Source of the DNA: Brevinematales bacterium
Lineage (GTDB): Bacteria > Spirochaetota > Brevinematia > Brevinematales > GWF1-51-8
NCBI GenBank assembly: GCA_020059465.1
Contig: JAGVBZ010000024.1
Coordinates: 1-64,000, forward strand
Direction of reading: 5' to 3'
Length of the DNA stretch: 64,000 nt
Positions 1 to 8,187 of the stretch are shown piece after piece. Both the position numbers and the translations under genes were made by a program. The number at the start of each line of letters is the position of its first letter. Positions within the stretch are counted from its first letter, which is position 1. The notes under the pieces are model-generated. The model did no database searches, had not been told where the DNA came from, and saw only the letters and a program-made list of their open reading frames with translations.

Positions 1-351
1 ATAGTCTATACTAAAATACAGCCCGTGATGAAAATATTCGCATTGTTCAAACATAATATACCCCCTGCGTACGGCTAAACCCGATATAAACCTAATAGTT
101 TAATCTAAAATACAGCCCGTGATGAAAATATTCGCTTGTTCAAACATAATATACCCTGCGTTCGGCTGAACCCGATATAAACCCAATAGTCTATACTAAA
201 TACAGCCCGTGATGAAAATATTCGCATTGTTCAAACATAATACACCCTGCGTACGGCTAAACCCGATATAAACCTAATAGTCTATACTAAAATACAGCCC
301 GTGATGAAAATATTCGCTTGTTCAAACATAATATACCCCCTGCGTACGGCT
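1..351. repeat. Tandem repeat, about 3.8 copies of a 91-94 bp unit
   Basis: Units begin at 1, 95, 186 and 277, each with ATAG, and the last stops near 351. Every unit contains TACAGCCCGTGATG, then TTCAAACATAATA, then a core close to GTACGGCTAAACCCGATAT. Copies differ by small indels and substitutions, including a two-base deletion in the TTCGC(AT)TTGTTC part. The whole unit is conserved, so this is not a repeat-spacer array, and there is no open frame in it. Bases 352-454 after the array hold one more degenerate repeat end and the promoter of the next gene. The same cores occur singly elsewhere in the window. Confidence 0.9.
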
Positions 352-403
352 GACATGATACTGTTTCATCCTGATTGAAATCGGATTTAGCGTGCGCAGC
401 ACC

Positions 404-432
404 TTGCAAAAAATCTGAAGTATAGTTATAAT
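404..432 (+). promoter_or_regulatory. Sigma70-type promoter for the zinc-ribbon protein and recO
   Basis: TTGCAA at 404-409, a 17 bp spacer, and a perfect TATAAT at 427-432 give a start near 439, just ahead of the AAGGAGA ribosome-binding site at 444-450. The -35 box lies at the end of a degenerate copy of the dispersed repeat (GCAGCACCTTGC). The same arrangement occurs before the ABC ATPase gene at 22.2 kb. Confidence 0.6.
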
Positions 433-454
433 ATGGTACGTTTAAGGAGAGAAA

Positions 455-1180
455 ATGTCACATAATAAAAGAAGACACCGCCCGCCGGGCACTCCGGGAA
501 AACCGCATTATCATCGAGTAGACGGACAGCCGGGGAACGCCGCAGGGGAAAAACCCGCCGAAGGCACGCCCGGAGAACACCCGTTTCAGGGCGCGGCGCA
601 GCCCGGTCAGCCCCAGCAGAACAGGCCGAGACCGCAGGGACAGGGCCCAAAACCTGCGCAGAACCGCGACAACAGTCAGCGCCGTCAGGATTCCCCCCAG
701 CAATCGAGGGATTTCCGGAACAGACGCCCCGACGGAAACCGTCAGCAGCAGCCCGGATGGAAACCCCAGCAGAATCAGAACAGGGATATCCGGCCCGAAC
801 AGCGCCCCCTGCCCCCTGTCAGAACACTGCCGCCCGTAGAAATATCCGACGAAATAAAGGAACAGTTGGGAATGAACGGCCTTGAGCCCAGCAAAAAATT
901 GATGGAATTAGAGAAAGAAGAAAATATATGCCCTATCTGCGACAAACCCATACAGGGATTGATTTTCGCGCTCAAACACCAGCCGACCGGCAAGTTTGCG
1001 CACTTTGACTGTATCATGGGGGAGATCCAGAAAACCAAGCCCGACATCCAGCAGAAAGGAAGAAAACTTTATTATATCGGCGCGGGTAATTTCGCCATAG
1101 TCCGTGAAATTTTCGATAAGCGCGGACGGCTGAAAAATTACACTATTCTCGAACGCATCACCCATGAAACAAAGGAATGA
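455..1180 (+). CDS. Disordered P/Q/G-rich protein with C-terminal zinc ribbon
   Basis: A 241-residue protein in two parts. Residues 1 to about 130 are rich in Pro, Gln, Gly, Asn and Arg and look disordered; they resemble RNA-binding or condensate-type tails. The C-terminal 90 residues are ordered and carry a CxxC...HxxC arrangement (C159, C162, H183, C186) that should bind one zinc ion, followed by a short beta-rich segment. The start is the ATG after AAGGAGA. The gene overlaps recO by 17 bp, so the two are probably translated together. I recognise the ribbon part only as a conserved protein of unknown function; an RNA- or DNA-related role is inferred from composition and the recO linkage alone. 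Confidence 0.75.
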   Translation: MSHNKRRHRPPGTPGKPHYHRVDGQPGNAAGEKPAEGTPGEHPFQGAAQPGQPQQNRPRPQGQGPKPAQNRDNSQRRQDSPQQSRDFRNRRPDGNRQQQPGWKPQQNQNRDIRPEQRPLPPVRTLPPVEISDEIKEQLGMNGLEPSKKLMELEKEENICPICDKPIQGLIFALKHQPTGKFAHFDCIMGEIQKTKPDIQQKGRKLYYIGAGNFAIVREIFDKRGRLKNYTILERITHETKE

Positions 1181-1901
1181 CCCTCCGGGTGAAGAAACAT
1201 TCAAATCGAATCATCTCAGATTTAACGGTATCATCCTCCGCGCCGACAGTTTCGGCGACGGAAACCGTATCATCACCCTATTAGACGAACATCTCGGGAA
1301 AATCAGGCTATTCGCGTTCGGCGCGGCGCGTGAAAAAAGCCGGCGTAAAAGCGTCATTATGGCTGGGAATCTGGTCAACGGTATCGCGCTGAAAACCAGG
1401 AATCCCGACAGCGGACTTCCCCTCTCTGTCAGGGAAATTTCGCTCGGAAATAATTTTGACGGTATCCGCGCCGAGTTGAAACGGTTGTCTTATCTGTATC
1501 TTGTGTTCGAGACCCTCGATACCGCCCTCTCAAACGAGCATCCGTTCCCCCTATTCGATTTAACCGAACCCCTGCTCATGAGAATGGCGTCCGAAAAACG
1601 ATTCGAGAAGTACGTGTTTTATTTTATTATCCTGACTCTGATCTCCGAGGGCATCTTTCCCGAGTATTCCGCCGATTTCGCGGAGGAACTGAGAGAACTC
1701 ACGTCGGAAAAGCACAGTTTCGGCAACGGCACCCTGCGTTTTATCCATGACTGCGAAGCCGCGGAGGGTATGGAGTTCTGGGACGGGAAGGAGATTTCCT
1801 TATCGGTGCAGAACGAATTGATGACGCTGATCGCGCGGATATTCAGGTATCATTTCGGACGGGAATTGAACTCGCTGTCGCTGCTTCCGCACGTTCTTTA
1901 A
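1164..1901 (+). CDS. recO: DNA repair protein RecO
   Basis: This 245-residue protein matches RecO, the recombination mediator that works with RecR to load RecA onto SSB-coated single-stranded DNA in the RecFOR pathway. An N-terminal OB fold (about residues 16-95: NGIILRADSFGDGNRIITLL, then LGKIRLFAFGAA) is followed by the helical C-terminal domain. The zinc-binding cysteines found in many RecO proteins are absent; only one Cys lies in that region. The ATG at 1164 lies inside the preceding gene, 17 bp before its stop, which suggests translational coupling. The last 59 bp overlap the 3' end of convergent hydE. Confidence 0.88.
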   Translation: MKQRNDPPGEETFKSNHLRFNGIILRADSFGDGNRIITLLDEHLGKIRLFAFGAAREKSRRKSVIMAGNLVNGIALKTRNPDSGLPLSVREISLGNNFDGIRAELKRLSYLYLVFETLDTALSNEHPFPLFDLTEPLLMRMASEKRFEKYVFYFIILTLISEGIFPEYSADFAEELRELTSEKHSFGNGTLRFIHDCEAAEGMEFWDGKEISLSVQNELMTLIARIFRYHFGRELNSLSLLPHVL

Positions 1902-2943
1902 AGCGGGGAGAATCGCCCCATTCGTTTAATCCGACTTCTTCCCCGATCATCCTGATCCGGGCGTTCAGACATCCCATGCACTGCTCCGGTTCCTCGTCGG
2001 CGCACGGTTTGCCCTGATAGAGGGTATAGTCCGGACGGTACTTGGACGGGGTAATGTTCGGCATAATGATGTTCGCCCCGGCGCGCAACGCCTTTTCTCG
2101 CCCGGCGGGATCGAGCACCTGCAGGGCGGTAGTCGCCGCGATATTCACATCCCTGAGCAGTATCCGTGTCAGCGCGACCATCTTCAGCGAGAGCCGGAAA
2201 CGTTCCGTCTGTGTGGCGTGTGCATCCTCGAAACCGGAAGCGAGCGGCGTGTCACTGTGCAGGATATACGGCCCCATCCCGATCATATCGATATCCATGT
2301 CGCGGAAGAATTCGATATCCCCCGCGAGATCGCCGGCAGTCTGGTAAGGCAGCCCGATCATCACCCCGGTACCGGTCTGATACCCGATCCCTTTCAGGAC
2401 GCTGAGACACTCGACCCGGCGGCCGTAATCGTGGTCGGCGGGATGCAGGCGGGCGTAGAGAGCCGGACTCGACGTCTCGATACGCAGGAGGTAACGGTGC
2501 GCGCCAGCGTCGAACCATCGGCGGTATACATCGGGAGACTGCTCCCCGAGCGACAGGGTAATCCCCAGCTTCCCGCCGGAAACTTCCTTCAGCCGGACAA
2601 TTAAATCGGTAACCGTATCGATAAACGCCCCATCGGTGCGTTCCCCGGACTGCAGGACGACCGAACCCATCCCCTGCCGGTACGCCAGCATTCCGGCGTC
2701 GGCAACCTCGGCGGGGGTCATCGTATACCGGCGGGCAGAACGGTTATCTCTGCGGATACCGCAGTAATAACAGTTTTTTATGCAGATATTGCTGTATTCT
2801 ATCAGTCCCCGGAAGTACACCTTTGTGCCGACCGTTTTTCGTTTCACGTCATACGCATAGTCAAGCAGTCCCTGGAATAAACCGTCATCGACGGAGTTTA
2901 ATATATCGGGGATATCGTTAAATCCAAGTGTTTCCCATTTCAT
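1843..2943 (-). CDS. hydE: [FeFe]-hydrogenase maturase HydE, radical SAM
   Basis: A 366-residue radical SAM enzyme. The CxxxCxxC that binds the SAM [4Fe-4S] cluster is C54, C58 and C61. A second cysteine set, C314-x7-C322-x2-C325, has the spacing of the accessory [2Fe-2S] site known from Thermotoga maritima HydE and separates this protein from biotin synthase and PylB. HydE works with HydF and HydG to build the H-cluster diiron subsite of [FeFe]-hydrogenase; neither partner nor a hydrogenase is in this window. The start is supported by AAGGAGT upstream. The 3' end overlaps recO by 59 bp. An upstream promoter and an intervening terminator hairpin suggest a controlled leader. Confidence 0.88.
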   Translation of the reverse strand: MKWETLGFNDIPDILNSVDDGLFQGLLDYAYDVKRKTVGTKVYFRGLIEYSNICIKNCYYCGIRRDNRSARRYTMTPAEVADAGMLAYRQGMGSVVLQSGERTDGAFIDTVTDLIVRLKEVSGGKLGITLSLGEQSPDVYRRWFDAGAHRYLLRIETSSPALYARLHPADHDYGRRVECLSVLKGIGYQTGTGVMIGLPYQTAGDLAGDIEFFRDMDIDMIGMGPYILHSDTPLASGFEDAHATQTERFRLSLKMVALTRILLRDVNIAATTALQVLDPAGREKALRAGANIIMPNITPSKYRPDYTLYQGKPCADEEPEQCMGCLNARIRMIGEEVGLNEWGDSPRFKERAEAATASSIPVRNDT

Positions 2944-2982
2944 GCGGGCGACTCCTTAATCTATTATGGACGCTCCTAAAAA

Positions 2983-3001
2983 ACCGCCGATTACCGGCGG
3001 T
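2983..3001 (-). terminator. Rho-independent terminator between the hydE promoter and hydE
   Basis: Read on the minus strand this is ACCGCCG, a five-base loop and CGGCGGT, followed by TTTTTTAGG. It has the strong GC stem and U-run of an intrinsic terminator. It lies after a minus-strand promoter (3082-3110) and about 40 bp before the hydE start, and no other minus-strand gene reads into it. This suggests an attenuator leader or a short RNA of about 90-100 nt. Confidence 0.6.
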
Positions 3002-3081
3002 AGGGAAGCGCCCATTGTGCGTATTCCAAATAATGATAATGTAATATGTAAAAATAGTTATTTGTGTCTGCAACCGCCCTT

Positions 3082-3110
3082 AATTTACCGGGTTTCGGCA
3101 CTTCTGTCAA
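3082..3110 (-). promoter_or_regulatory. Minus-strand promoter upstream of hydE
   Basis: On the minus strand, TTGACA (3105-3110), a 17 bp spacer and TAAATT (3082-3087) form a good sigma70-type promoter with a start near 3075. It is divergent from the histidine kinase promoter, whose -35 lies only 16 bp away. Confidence 0.5.
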
Positions 3111-3125
3111 GAAAAAGCGTTTTGT

Positions 3126-3153
3126 TTGACAATTTCCGATAAGTCGATAAAAT
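3126..3153 (+). promoter_or_regulatory. Promoter of the sensor kinase gene
   Basis: TTGACA at 3126-3131, a 16 bp spacer and TAAAAT at 3148-3153 predict a start near 3160, before the AAGGA site at 3171. The TTG of this -35 box can be misread as a start codon of the kinase gene. Confidence 0.55.
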
Positions 3154-3182
3154 ATGTAGGTATAATTCAGAAGGAAATTTAT

Positions 3183-5942
3183 TTGACGAACACGAATTAT
3201 TTCGCCCTGTACAATACTGAGTTTCACCTGCTGCCCGGCACGTTTTCCCCGTTTGCGAATTACTCTGCTTTTTGTACTGTTCTGCTGGGGGTGTTTTTGT
3301 CTATTGTGATGATGCTGATCTTGAGAACACGCCCCGAGAAGAAATATTTAAAATTATATATCATTTCGATTGTTTTAACTATTGCAGGCTTATTAACTTA
3401 TTTTTTAAGATGGCGTTATGAAATCGATTGGCTATTCATACCCACTGTGGTATTTTTTATTAGTCACTATTATTTTATCGGTTGGTTCATCTTTCGATCC
3501 GGATTCCCCAAAAAACTGCTCATCGCAGGATTAATCTTAGTTTCGCTTGGGAGTATACCGTTATTTCTCAATGTCCAGCATGTATTCCGCCTTCCGCTAT
3601 TCCTGTTAACGTTTTTTATATCAATAGGGGGATATCTTTCGTTAATACGCTATATGAGTATGAAAATGAGTAAATTAAAGATAGTGTTATTCATTTTCAT
3701 CACCTCGATGTGCATAGGAAGCTATTTCCATGTATTCCGTCTGCTGGATACTCGCAGTGAATTCTTTTTTTCTCTTTCATATATCCATCTTGGAATACTC
3801 TTTTTAACCCTGATGCTGTTTTTCATAAACGATTCACTCATTTTTAAAATCCGTCAAAGGATACTCCTGAGTTCGGGAATTGTATTTTTTATCGGAATAA
3901 TGGTGATAGGCTGGTTATTTACAAGATTTCAGATCGGGTTTTACCTAAACAGATTACAGATTATTCCGGACGCAGGGATTATCAATGATGTCTTCCGTAA
4001 TTATCTGTTCTTCTCAGAGGTAATCGTCCTTTTGCTCTTCTTCGGGATGGTTTTCTTTATTCTGTATAACTTCCAGCAATTAAAAAATCTCCGGCGTCTG
4101 GACGAATTGAATCACCTGAACCGAAAACTGTTTAATTCCACCGGACTGCCTCTCATGATGATCGGGGACGATAAGATTCAGAGCTTCAATCCCGAAACCG
4201 TCAGACAATTCGGGTATAGTTCCAAGGAATTCAAAAAATTGAACCCGAAATCTCTTTTTAAAGACGATCAGATCTATGAAAAACAGAATAGTATTCTCCG
4301 GCAGCAGAGCAGCGTGGATTTTGAGACTGACTGCAGAATGAAGGACGGGACATACTTTAAAGCATCGGTACATTTATCTCTTTTTACGGAGAGGGATAAG
4401 CAGTATTATATACTTGTAGTCAAGAATATTTCCGGGATCATTAAGAACCTGCAGGCAACGGAATTGCTGAATCTTGTATTCAACACACTGCTGAGCGAGG
4501 CATCATGGGAAGATACGTTTCCTGATATCCAAAAAGTGCTGGGAGAATATTTTTCCTGCGAGACGTTCTATATCTATCTTCAGACTTATGAAGGCTTATT
4601 CGAGTTCGGTTCACTGACGGAGACTGAGAGTATTTTAACCCGGGAGTTTTCTATAGATTATTCAAAAATGTTTGAAACTGAGATCAGCGGCGATAAGCTT
4701 CTGATACTTTCCAGAATTTCCACACCGAAACAGCACTACGGTTTTCTGTTCCTGAAAATGGATCCGCATCTTTTCGACGAACTCGCCGCATCGACAATAA
4801 AAAATATTTCAAGAATTATCGCCGAGGTTCTGGAAACCGACACTTTGTTCAGAGAACTGGATAATTCCGAGAAAACATACCGAACTTTGGTCGATCATTC
4901 TCTTTCCGGTATTTATCTCATGCAGGAAAACCGCATCTTAATCGCAAATTCAAAGTTTTATGAAATCACAGGGTATTCGGAAGAAGACCTTGAAAATAAT
5001 ATCGACCCTTCGATTTTATTTCACCCGGATTCTGATATCGAAGTGAAGCCGAATGTGCAAAAAGCAGGAATCATCGACGAAAATCAGGGGATTCTATATA
5101 CATTCAAGGGTTTAAAAAAGGATAGAACGGTACGCTGGTTCTCGGCCTACGAATCGATCATCGAATACAATCATAAACCCGCTGTACTCGCCCATTTACT
5201 GGATATCACCTCGCAGATCGAAAACGAAGAGCAGAAAAAAAAGATGACCGCTCTGATGATTCAGCAGCAGAAAATGGAGACGATGAAAAATCTTGTTGCC
5301 GGGATATCTCACGAGTATAATAATATTTTTGCCATCATAAAAGGGTATGCGGAATTATTGCTCTATTCCGTAAAATCGCCCGACATCCGGAATGCCGAAG
5401 AGGATATATCGAATATCACGCAGGCGGTCGAACGGGGTATAAAGATTACGAACCGGATGCACGTTTTCGCGCGTCACGAGCAGATCACAAAAAGGCCTCT
5501 CGACCTGCACGATTTCTTCAAATCGCTCGAACCCGTATTCCAGAACATGGTACGAAAGAAAAATACTTCCATCACTCTGAAAATGTCCGCGGCGACTGAA
5601 AGATTTATTCTTGACACCGATGAAGTAGGCTTGGAGGAAATCCTCTACAACCTGCTCCGGAATTCCATCGACGCGGTTTCGGAAACCGGCGTAATCGCTA
5701 TCAATGCGTATCAGCCCGACCCCGGCCATATCCGCATCGATATTTCCGATAACGGAACCGGCATATCCAAGACCGACCTGCCGAATATCTTCGACCCTTT
5801 CTTTACCACAAAAGACCCGCAGTATGCGACCGGGCTGGGACTTTATATCGTTTTCGAATTATCCAAAGCGCTCGATGCCGATATATCCGTCGAGAGCAAA
5901 CCCGGCAACGGCACCACCGTCAGCCTTCTGTTCAACTTATAA
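3183..5942 (+). CDS. Membrane-bound PAS sensor histidine kinase
   Basis: I place the start at TTG 3183, seven bases after AAGGA (3171-3175) and downstream of a plausible promoter, giving 919 residues. An in-frame TTG 57 bp upstream belongs to a -35 box. Residues 10-300 contain roughly eight to nine hydrophobic segments, like the 7TM-type sensor regions of histidine kinases. A PAS domain follows (about 310-415), then a GAF-like stretch, a second PAS (about 560-680), a dimerisation helix with the phosphoacceptor in SHEYNN (H710), and an ATPase domain with the N box near 821, DNGTGIS, DPFFTTKD and GLGLYIV. There is no receiver domain and no response regulator next to it, so it is an orphan kinase. 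The ligand is unknown. Confidence 0.85.
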   Translation: MTNTNYFALYNTEFHLLPGTFSPFANYSAFCTVLLGVFLSIVMMLILRTRPEKKYLKLYIISIVLTIAGLLTYFLRWRYEIDWLFIPTVVFFISHYYFIGWFIFRSGFPKKLLIAGLILVSLGSIPLFLNVQHVFRLPLFLLTFFISIGGYLSLIRYMSMKMSKLKIVLFIFITSMCIGSYFHVFRLLDTRSEFFFSLSYIHLGILFLTLMLFFINDSLIFKIRQRILLSSGIVFFIGIMVIGWLFTRFQIGFYLNRLQIIPDAGIINDVFRNYLFFSEVIVLLLFFGMVFFILYNFQQLKNLRRLDELNHLNRKLFNSTGLPLMMIGDDKIQSFNPETVRQFGYSSKEFKKLNPKSLFKDDQIYEKQNSILRQQSSVDFETDCRMKDGTYFKASVHLSLFTERDKQYYILVVKNISGIIKNLQATELLNLVFNTLLSEASWEDTFPDIQKVLGEYFSCETFYIYLQTYEGLFEFGSLTETESILTREFSIDYSKMFETEISGDKLLILSRISTPKQHYGFLFLKMDPHLFDELAASTIKNISRIIAEVLETDTLFRELDNSEKTYRTLVDHSLSGIYLMQENRILIANSKFYEITGYSEEDLENNIDPSILFHPDSDIEVKPNVQKAGIIDENQGILYTFKGLKKDRTVRWFSAYESIIEYNHKPAVLAHLLDITSQIENEEQKKKMTALMIQQQKMETMKNLVAGISHEYNNIFAIIKGYAELLLYSVKSPDIRNAEEDISNITQAVERGIKITNRMHVFARHEQITKRPLDLHDFFKSLEPVFQNMVRKKNTSITLKMSAATERFILDTDEVGLEEILYNLLRNSIDAVSETGVIAINAYQPDPGHIRIDISDNGTGISKTDLPNIFDPFFTTKDPQYATGLGLYIVFELSKALDADISVESKPGNGTTVSLLFNL

Positions 5943-6007
5943 TCCCGCCGCACCCTTTACCTTTTCCGCGCAATTCCGATAATCATAATGAAACCGACGG
6001 AGGAATT

Positions 6008-6337
6008 ATGGATATCAAACTGGGAAGCGAATATCTTTATTCGGCGCAGGAAAAACTCAGTCTTTCCAAGGCTACCGCGATGGGCAAAAAAGATTACGGT
6101 GCGATGGAAGATAAACAGCTCCGTCAGGTCTCGGACGAATTCGCCTCGCTTCTGATTCAGGAAATGTATAAAGCGATGAGGAATACGGTGCCTAAAGACG
6201 AGTGGCTGAACGGCGGACTGAAACAGGATATTTTCGAGGATATGCTCTATACCGAATACTCCCGTCAATCCGCGTATAACGGCGGACTGGGACTGGGAAA
6301 AATGATCTACGATTTTTTAGAACGTACGGAAAAGTAG
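6008..6337 (+). CDS. flgJ: Flagellar rod-binding protein, FlgJ N-terminal type
   Basis: A 109-residue protein matching the rod-binding domain of FlgJ (EFASLLIQEMYKAMRN near the middle, and YSRQSAYNGGLGLGKMIYDF near the end). In enterobacteria FlgJ also carries a muramidase domain that opens the wall for the rod. Here only the rod-binding part exists, as in many spirochaetes and epsilonproteobacteria, where a separate enzyme supplies the hydrolase. GGAGG-like bases precede the ATG. It is not next to flgHI or other rod genes in the window. The strong bidirectional terminator after it shows that it ends its transcript. Confidence 0.85.
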   Translation: MDIKLGSEYLYSAQEKLSLSKATAMGKKDYGAMEDKQLRQVSDEFASLLIQEMYKAMRNTVPKDEWLNGGLKQDIFEDMLYTEYSRQSAYNGGLGLGKMIYDFLERTEK

Positions 6338-6373
6338 GATTTTCGATATCACGAAATCTGCCTTTATATACGA

Positions 6374-6404
6374 AAAAGGGGGACTCATTAAGAGTCCCCC
6401 TTTT
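6374..6404. terminator. Bidirectional terminator between flgJ and nadC
   Basis: Perfect 13 bp stem (6374-6386 with 6392-6404) around a five-base ATTAA loop. The core is GGGGGACTC/GAGTCCCCC with A-run and T-run flanks on both sides, so it can stop both of the convergent transcripts. Confidence 0.9.
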
Positions 6405-6420
6405 ATTATTCTCATAGTAA

Positions 6421-7308
6421 CTATTCGATCAATAATGTCAGGTTGAGGTTTTTTACCGTATGAGTCAGTTCGCCCATCGAAACAAAATCCACACCGATAT
6501 CGCCGAGTTCCTTGAGCCGTTTCTCGTCGATATTTCCGGACACTTCGATATGCTTAGCCCCGTCGATAATTTTCATCGCCTCGCGTACTCTTGTATTATC
6601 CATATTGTCGAGCATCAGAATATCCGCCTCGGTCTCGACAGCCTCGGCTACCTGTTCCATAGTTGAGGTCTCGATCTCTATGGGAACCATCGGGTAGGCT
6701 TTTTTCGCAAGTTCCACCGCGCGTTTGACCGATCCCAAAGTAGCGATATGGTTATCCTTAATCAGTATCATATCGTAAAGGCCGACGCGGTGATTATAAC
6801 CTCCCCCGGTCGCAACTGCGTATTTTTGCATTTCACGCAGACCGGGCAGTGTTTTCCGGGTATCCAGAAGCTTTGTCGGGGACCCGTCGAGAAGCTTCAC
6901 ATAACGGTTGACTTTTGTGCTGACGCCGGAAAGAAGGCCGAGGAAATTCAGGGCAATTCGCTCGCCGGTAGTAATCGCTGAGGGTTTACCCTTGATCACA
7001 AGAATAGTGTCCCCTTTCTCTACATAATCGCCGTCTTTTTTATGATGCTCCACATCGATGCTGATTGAACTGGAAACCATGGAATATACTCTTGCGGCGA
7101 TATAAGTACCGCAAATTATCCCGCTCTCTTTTGCGAGAATCCGACCCGTACGGGATATCTCGTTCAGCCCGGCAAAAAGTGATGTTGTGGTGATATCGCC
7201 TCTGCCGTCCAAATCCTCGATAATCGCCAGACGTACGACGGATTTCATCATGCTGTCAGAGAGCCTTTCGATTCGTTTCGGAAAATCGATCCCCTGTTTT
7301 TTCTTCAT
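6421..7308 (-). CDS. nadC: Quinolinate phosphoribosyltransferase NadC
   Basis: A 295-residue enzyme of de novo NAD synthesis that joins quinolinate and PRPP to give nicotinate mononucleotide, CO2 and PPi. Visible family motifs are EDLDGRGDIT (31-40), DTRKTLPGLR (149-158), GGGYNHR (168-174), the KDNH active-site segment (184-187) and EVSGNI near 255-260. The length is standard. nadA and nadB are not nearby. It lies 14 bp after the PilZ gene in the same direction, so the two are probably co-transcribed, and ends at the shared terminator with flgJ. Confidence 0.93.
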   Translation of the reverse strand: MKKKQGIDFPKRIERLSDSMMKSVVRLAIIEDLDGRGDITTTSLFAGLNEISRTGRILAKESGIICGTYIAARVYSMVSSSISIDVEHHKKDGDYVEKGDTILVIKGKPSAITTGERIALNFLGLLSGVSTKVNRYVKLLDGSPTKLLDTRKTLPGLREMQKYAVATGGGYNHRVGLYDMILIKDNHIATLGSVKRAVELAKKAYPMVPIEIETSTMEQVAEAVETEADILMLDNMDNTRVREAMKIIDGAKHIEVSGNIDEKRLKELGDIGVDFVSMGELTHTVKNLNLTLLIE

Positions 7309-7322
7309 AGTATCCCTTTCTA

Positions 7323-8132
7323 TTATTCTTGTGACTGCGCAGGCGAACCTTCTGGCGGGGTTTCGGCGGGGTTCTCGGGCCCCTTTACTGGAAGTTCGGA
7401 TGTCCGCGATATCTTATCGAAGATAAACTGGCTCATCGCTTCCCTGTCCTGCTGTGAAAGATGCGTGAAGCGGAAAGCGCAAAAATTCTTCTGGTATGCG
7501 ACTACTACCGCATTCACCAAAACATCCCGCGAATCCAGCATAAACTGCATGTTTTTCACTTCCATCCCGTTCTCGATCGCCTCTTTATCAAATGTCCCGA
7601 CCAGTTCGACCGCGATCCCCCCCGCGCTGATATCCTTGATTACCCCGAGGATAAGCTGCATATTTAACGTAGACCGGAATTTTACCCCGATTCGTTCGGA
7701 TTCTATCGATGTATTCAGAGAGACGCGGACATACTTGCGCTCAGGAGGGATTCCCCTGATTTTTTGATAGATCTCCATAGTGTATTTCGAAATCGTTTCT
7801 TCTGAGGCGTTGCTTTTTATAAACCCGATCACCCCTAATTGAAGCGCGCGAGTGATCTGCGCTTTATCAACCGATCCGATCAGCATCAGGAGACTGATTT
7901 TTTCCGGCAGCCCAGTTTCGGTGCCCTGTTTGATTTTGATCAATTCGGGAAATACTTCATCATAGTTTTCCTGAATGACATCGAAAACTATCATCTCGAT
8001 CGAATTCTTTCTAACAGTGTCAAATAGCGTAGTGAGATGGTCGGTTTGAAAAACCGATATTCCCATTGGTATGAGTGCGTTGATAAACGTCTTTCGCACA
8101 TAAAAAGACTGGGTATAAACCAGAATATTCAT
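7323..8132 (-). CDS. Receiver-like domain fused to a PilZ domain
   Basis: 269 residues. Residues 1-125 look like a response-regulator receiver fold, with a candidate phosphoacceptor D51 and K106 (FIKSNAS), but the acidic pair near the N terminus is missing, so phosphorylation is doubtful. Residues about 130-245 are a PilZ domain with the c-di-GMP contact residues RKYVR (132-136) and DISAGG (167-172). The tail is rich in Pro and Glu. In motile diderm bacteria such proteins link c-di-GMP to flagellar or surface behaviour. It precedes nadC, with which it has no obvious functional link. The effector partner is unknown. Confidence 0.8.
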   Translation of the reverse strand: MNILVYTQSFYVRKTFINALIPMGISVFQTDHLTTLFDTVRKNSIEMIVFDVIQENYDEVFPELIKIKQGTETGLPEKISLLMLIGSVDKAQITRALQLGVIGFIKSNASEETISKYTMEIYQKIRGIPPERKYVRVSLNTSIESERIGVKFRSTLNMQLILGVIKDISAGGIAVELVGTFDKEAIENGMEVKNMQFMLDSRDVLVNAVVVAYQKNFCAFRFTHLSQQDREAMSQFIFDKISRTSELPVKGPENPAETPPEGSPAQSQE

Positions 8133-8187
8133 GGTACTTCCTAAAAGAGAGTTCCCCCCAGAATTTCCAAAACTTAAAATCCTTATA

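Noticed and set aside
1-351. CRISPR-like array
   Set aside because: The whole 91-94 bp unit is repeated with small changes; there are no short identical repeats separated by unique spacers and no cas genes.
3126-3182. Upstream TTG as start of the histidine kinase
   Set aside because: This TTG is part of a -35 box (TTGACA-16-TAAAAT), and the TTG at 3183 has a good ribosome-binding site.
2991-3227. Minus-strand 78-residue frame upstream of hydE
   Set aside because: It covers both divergent promoters and the terminator hairpin and has no ribosome-binding site or family resemblance.
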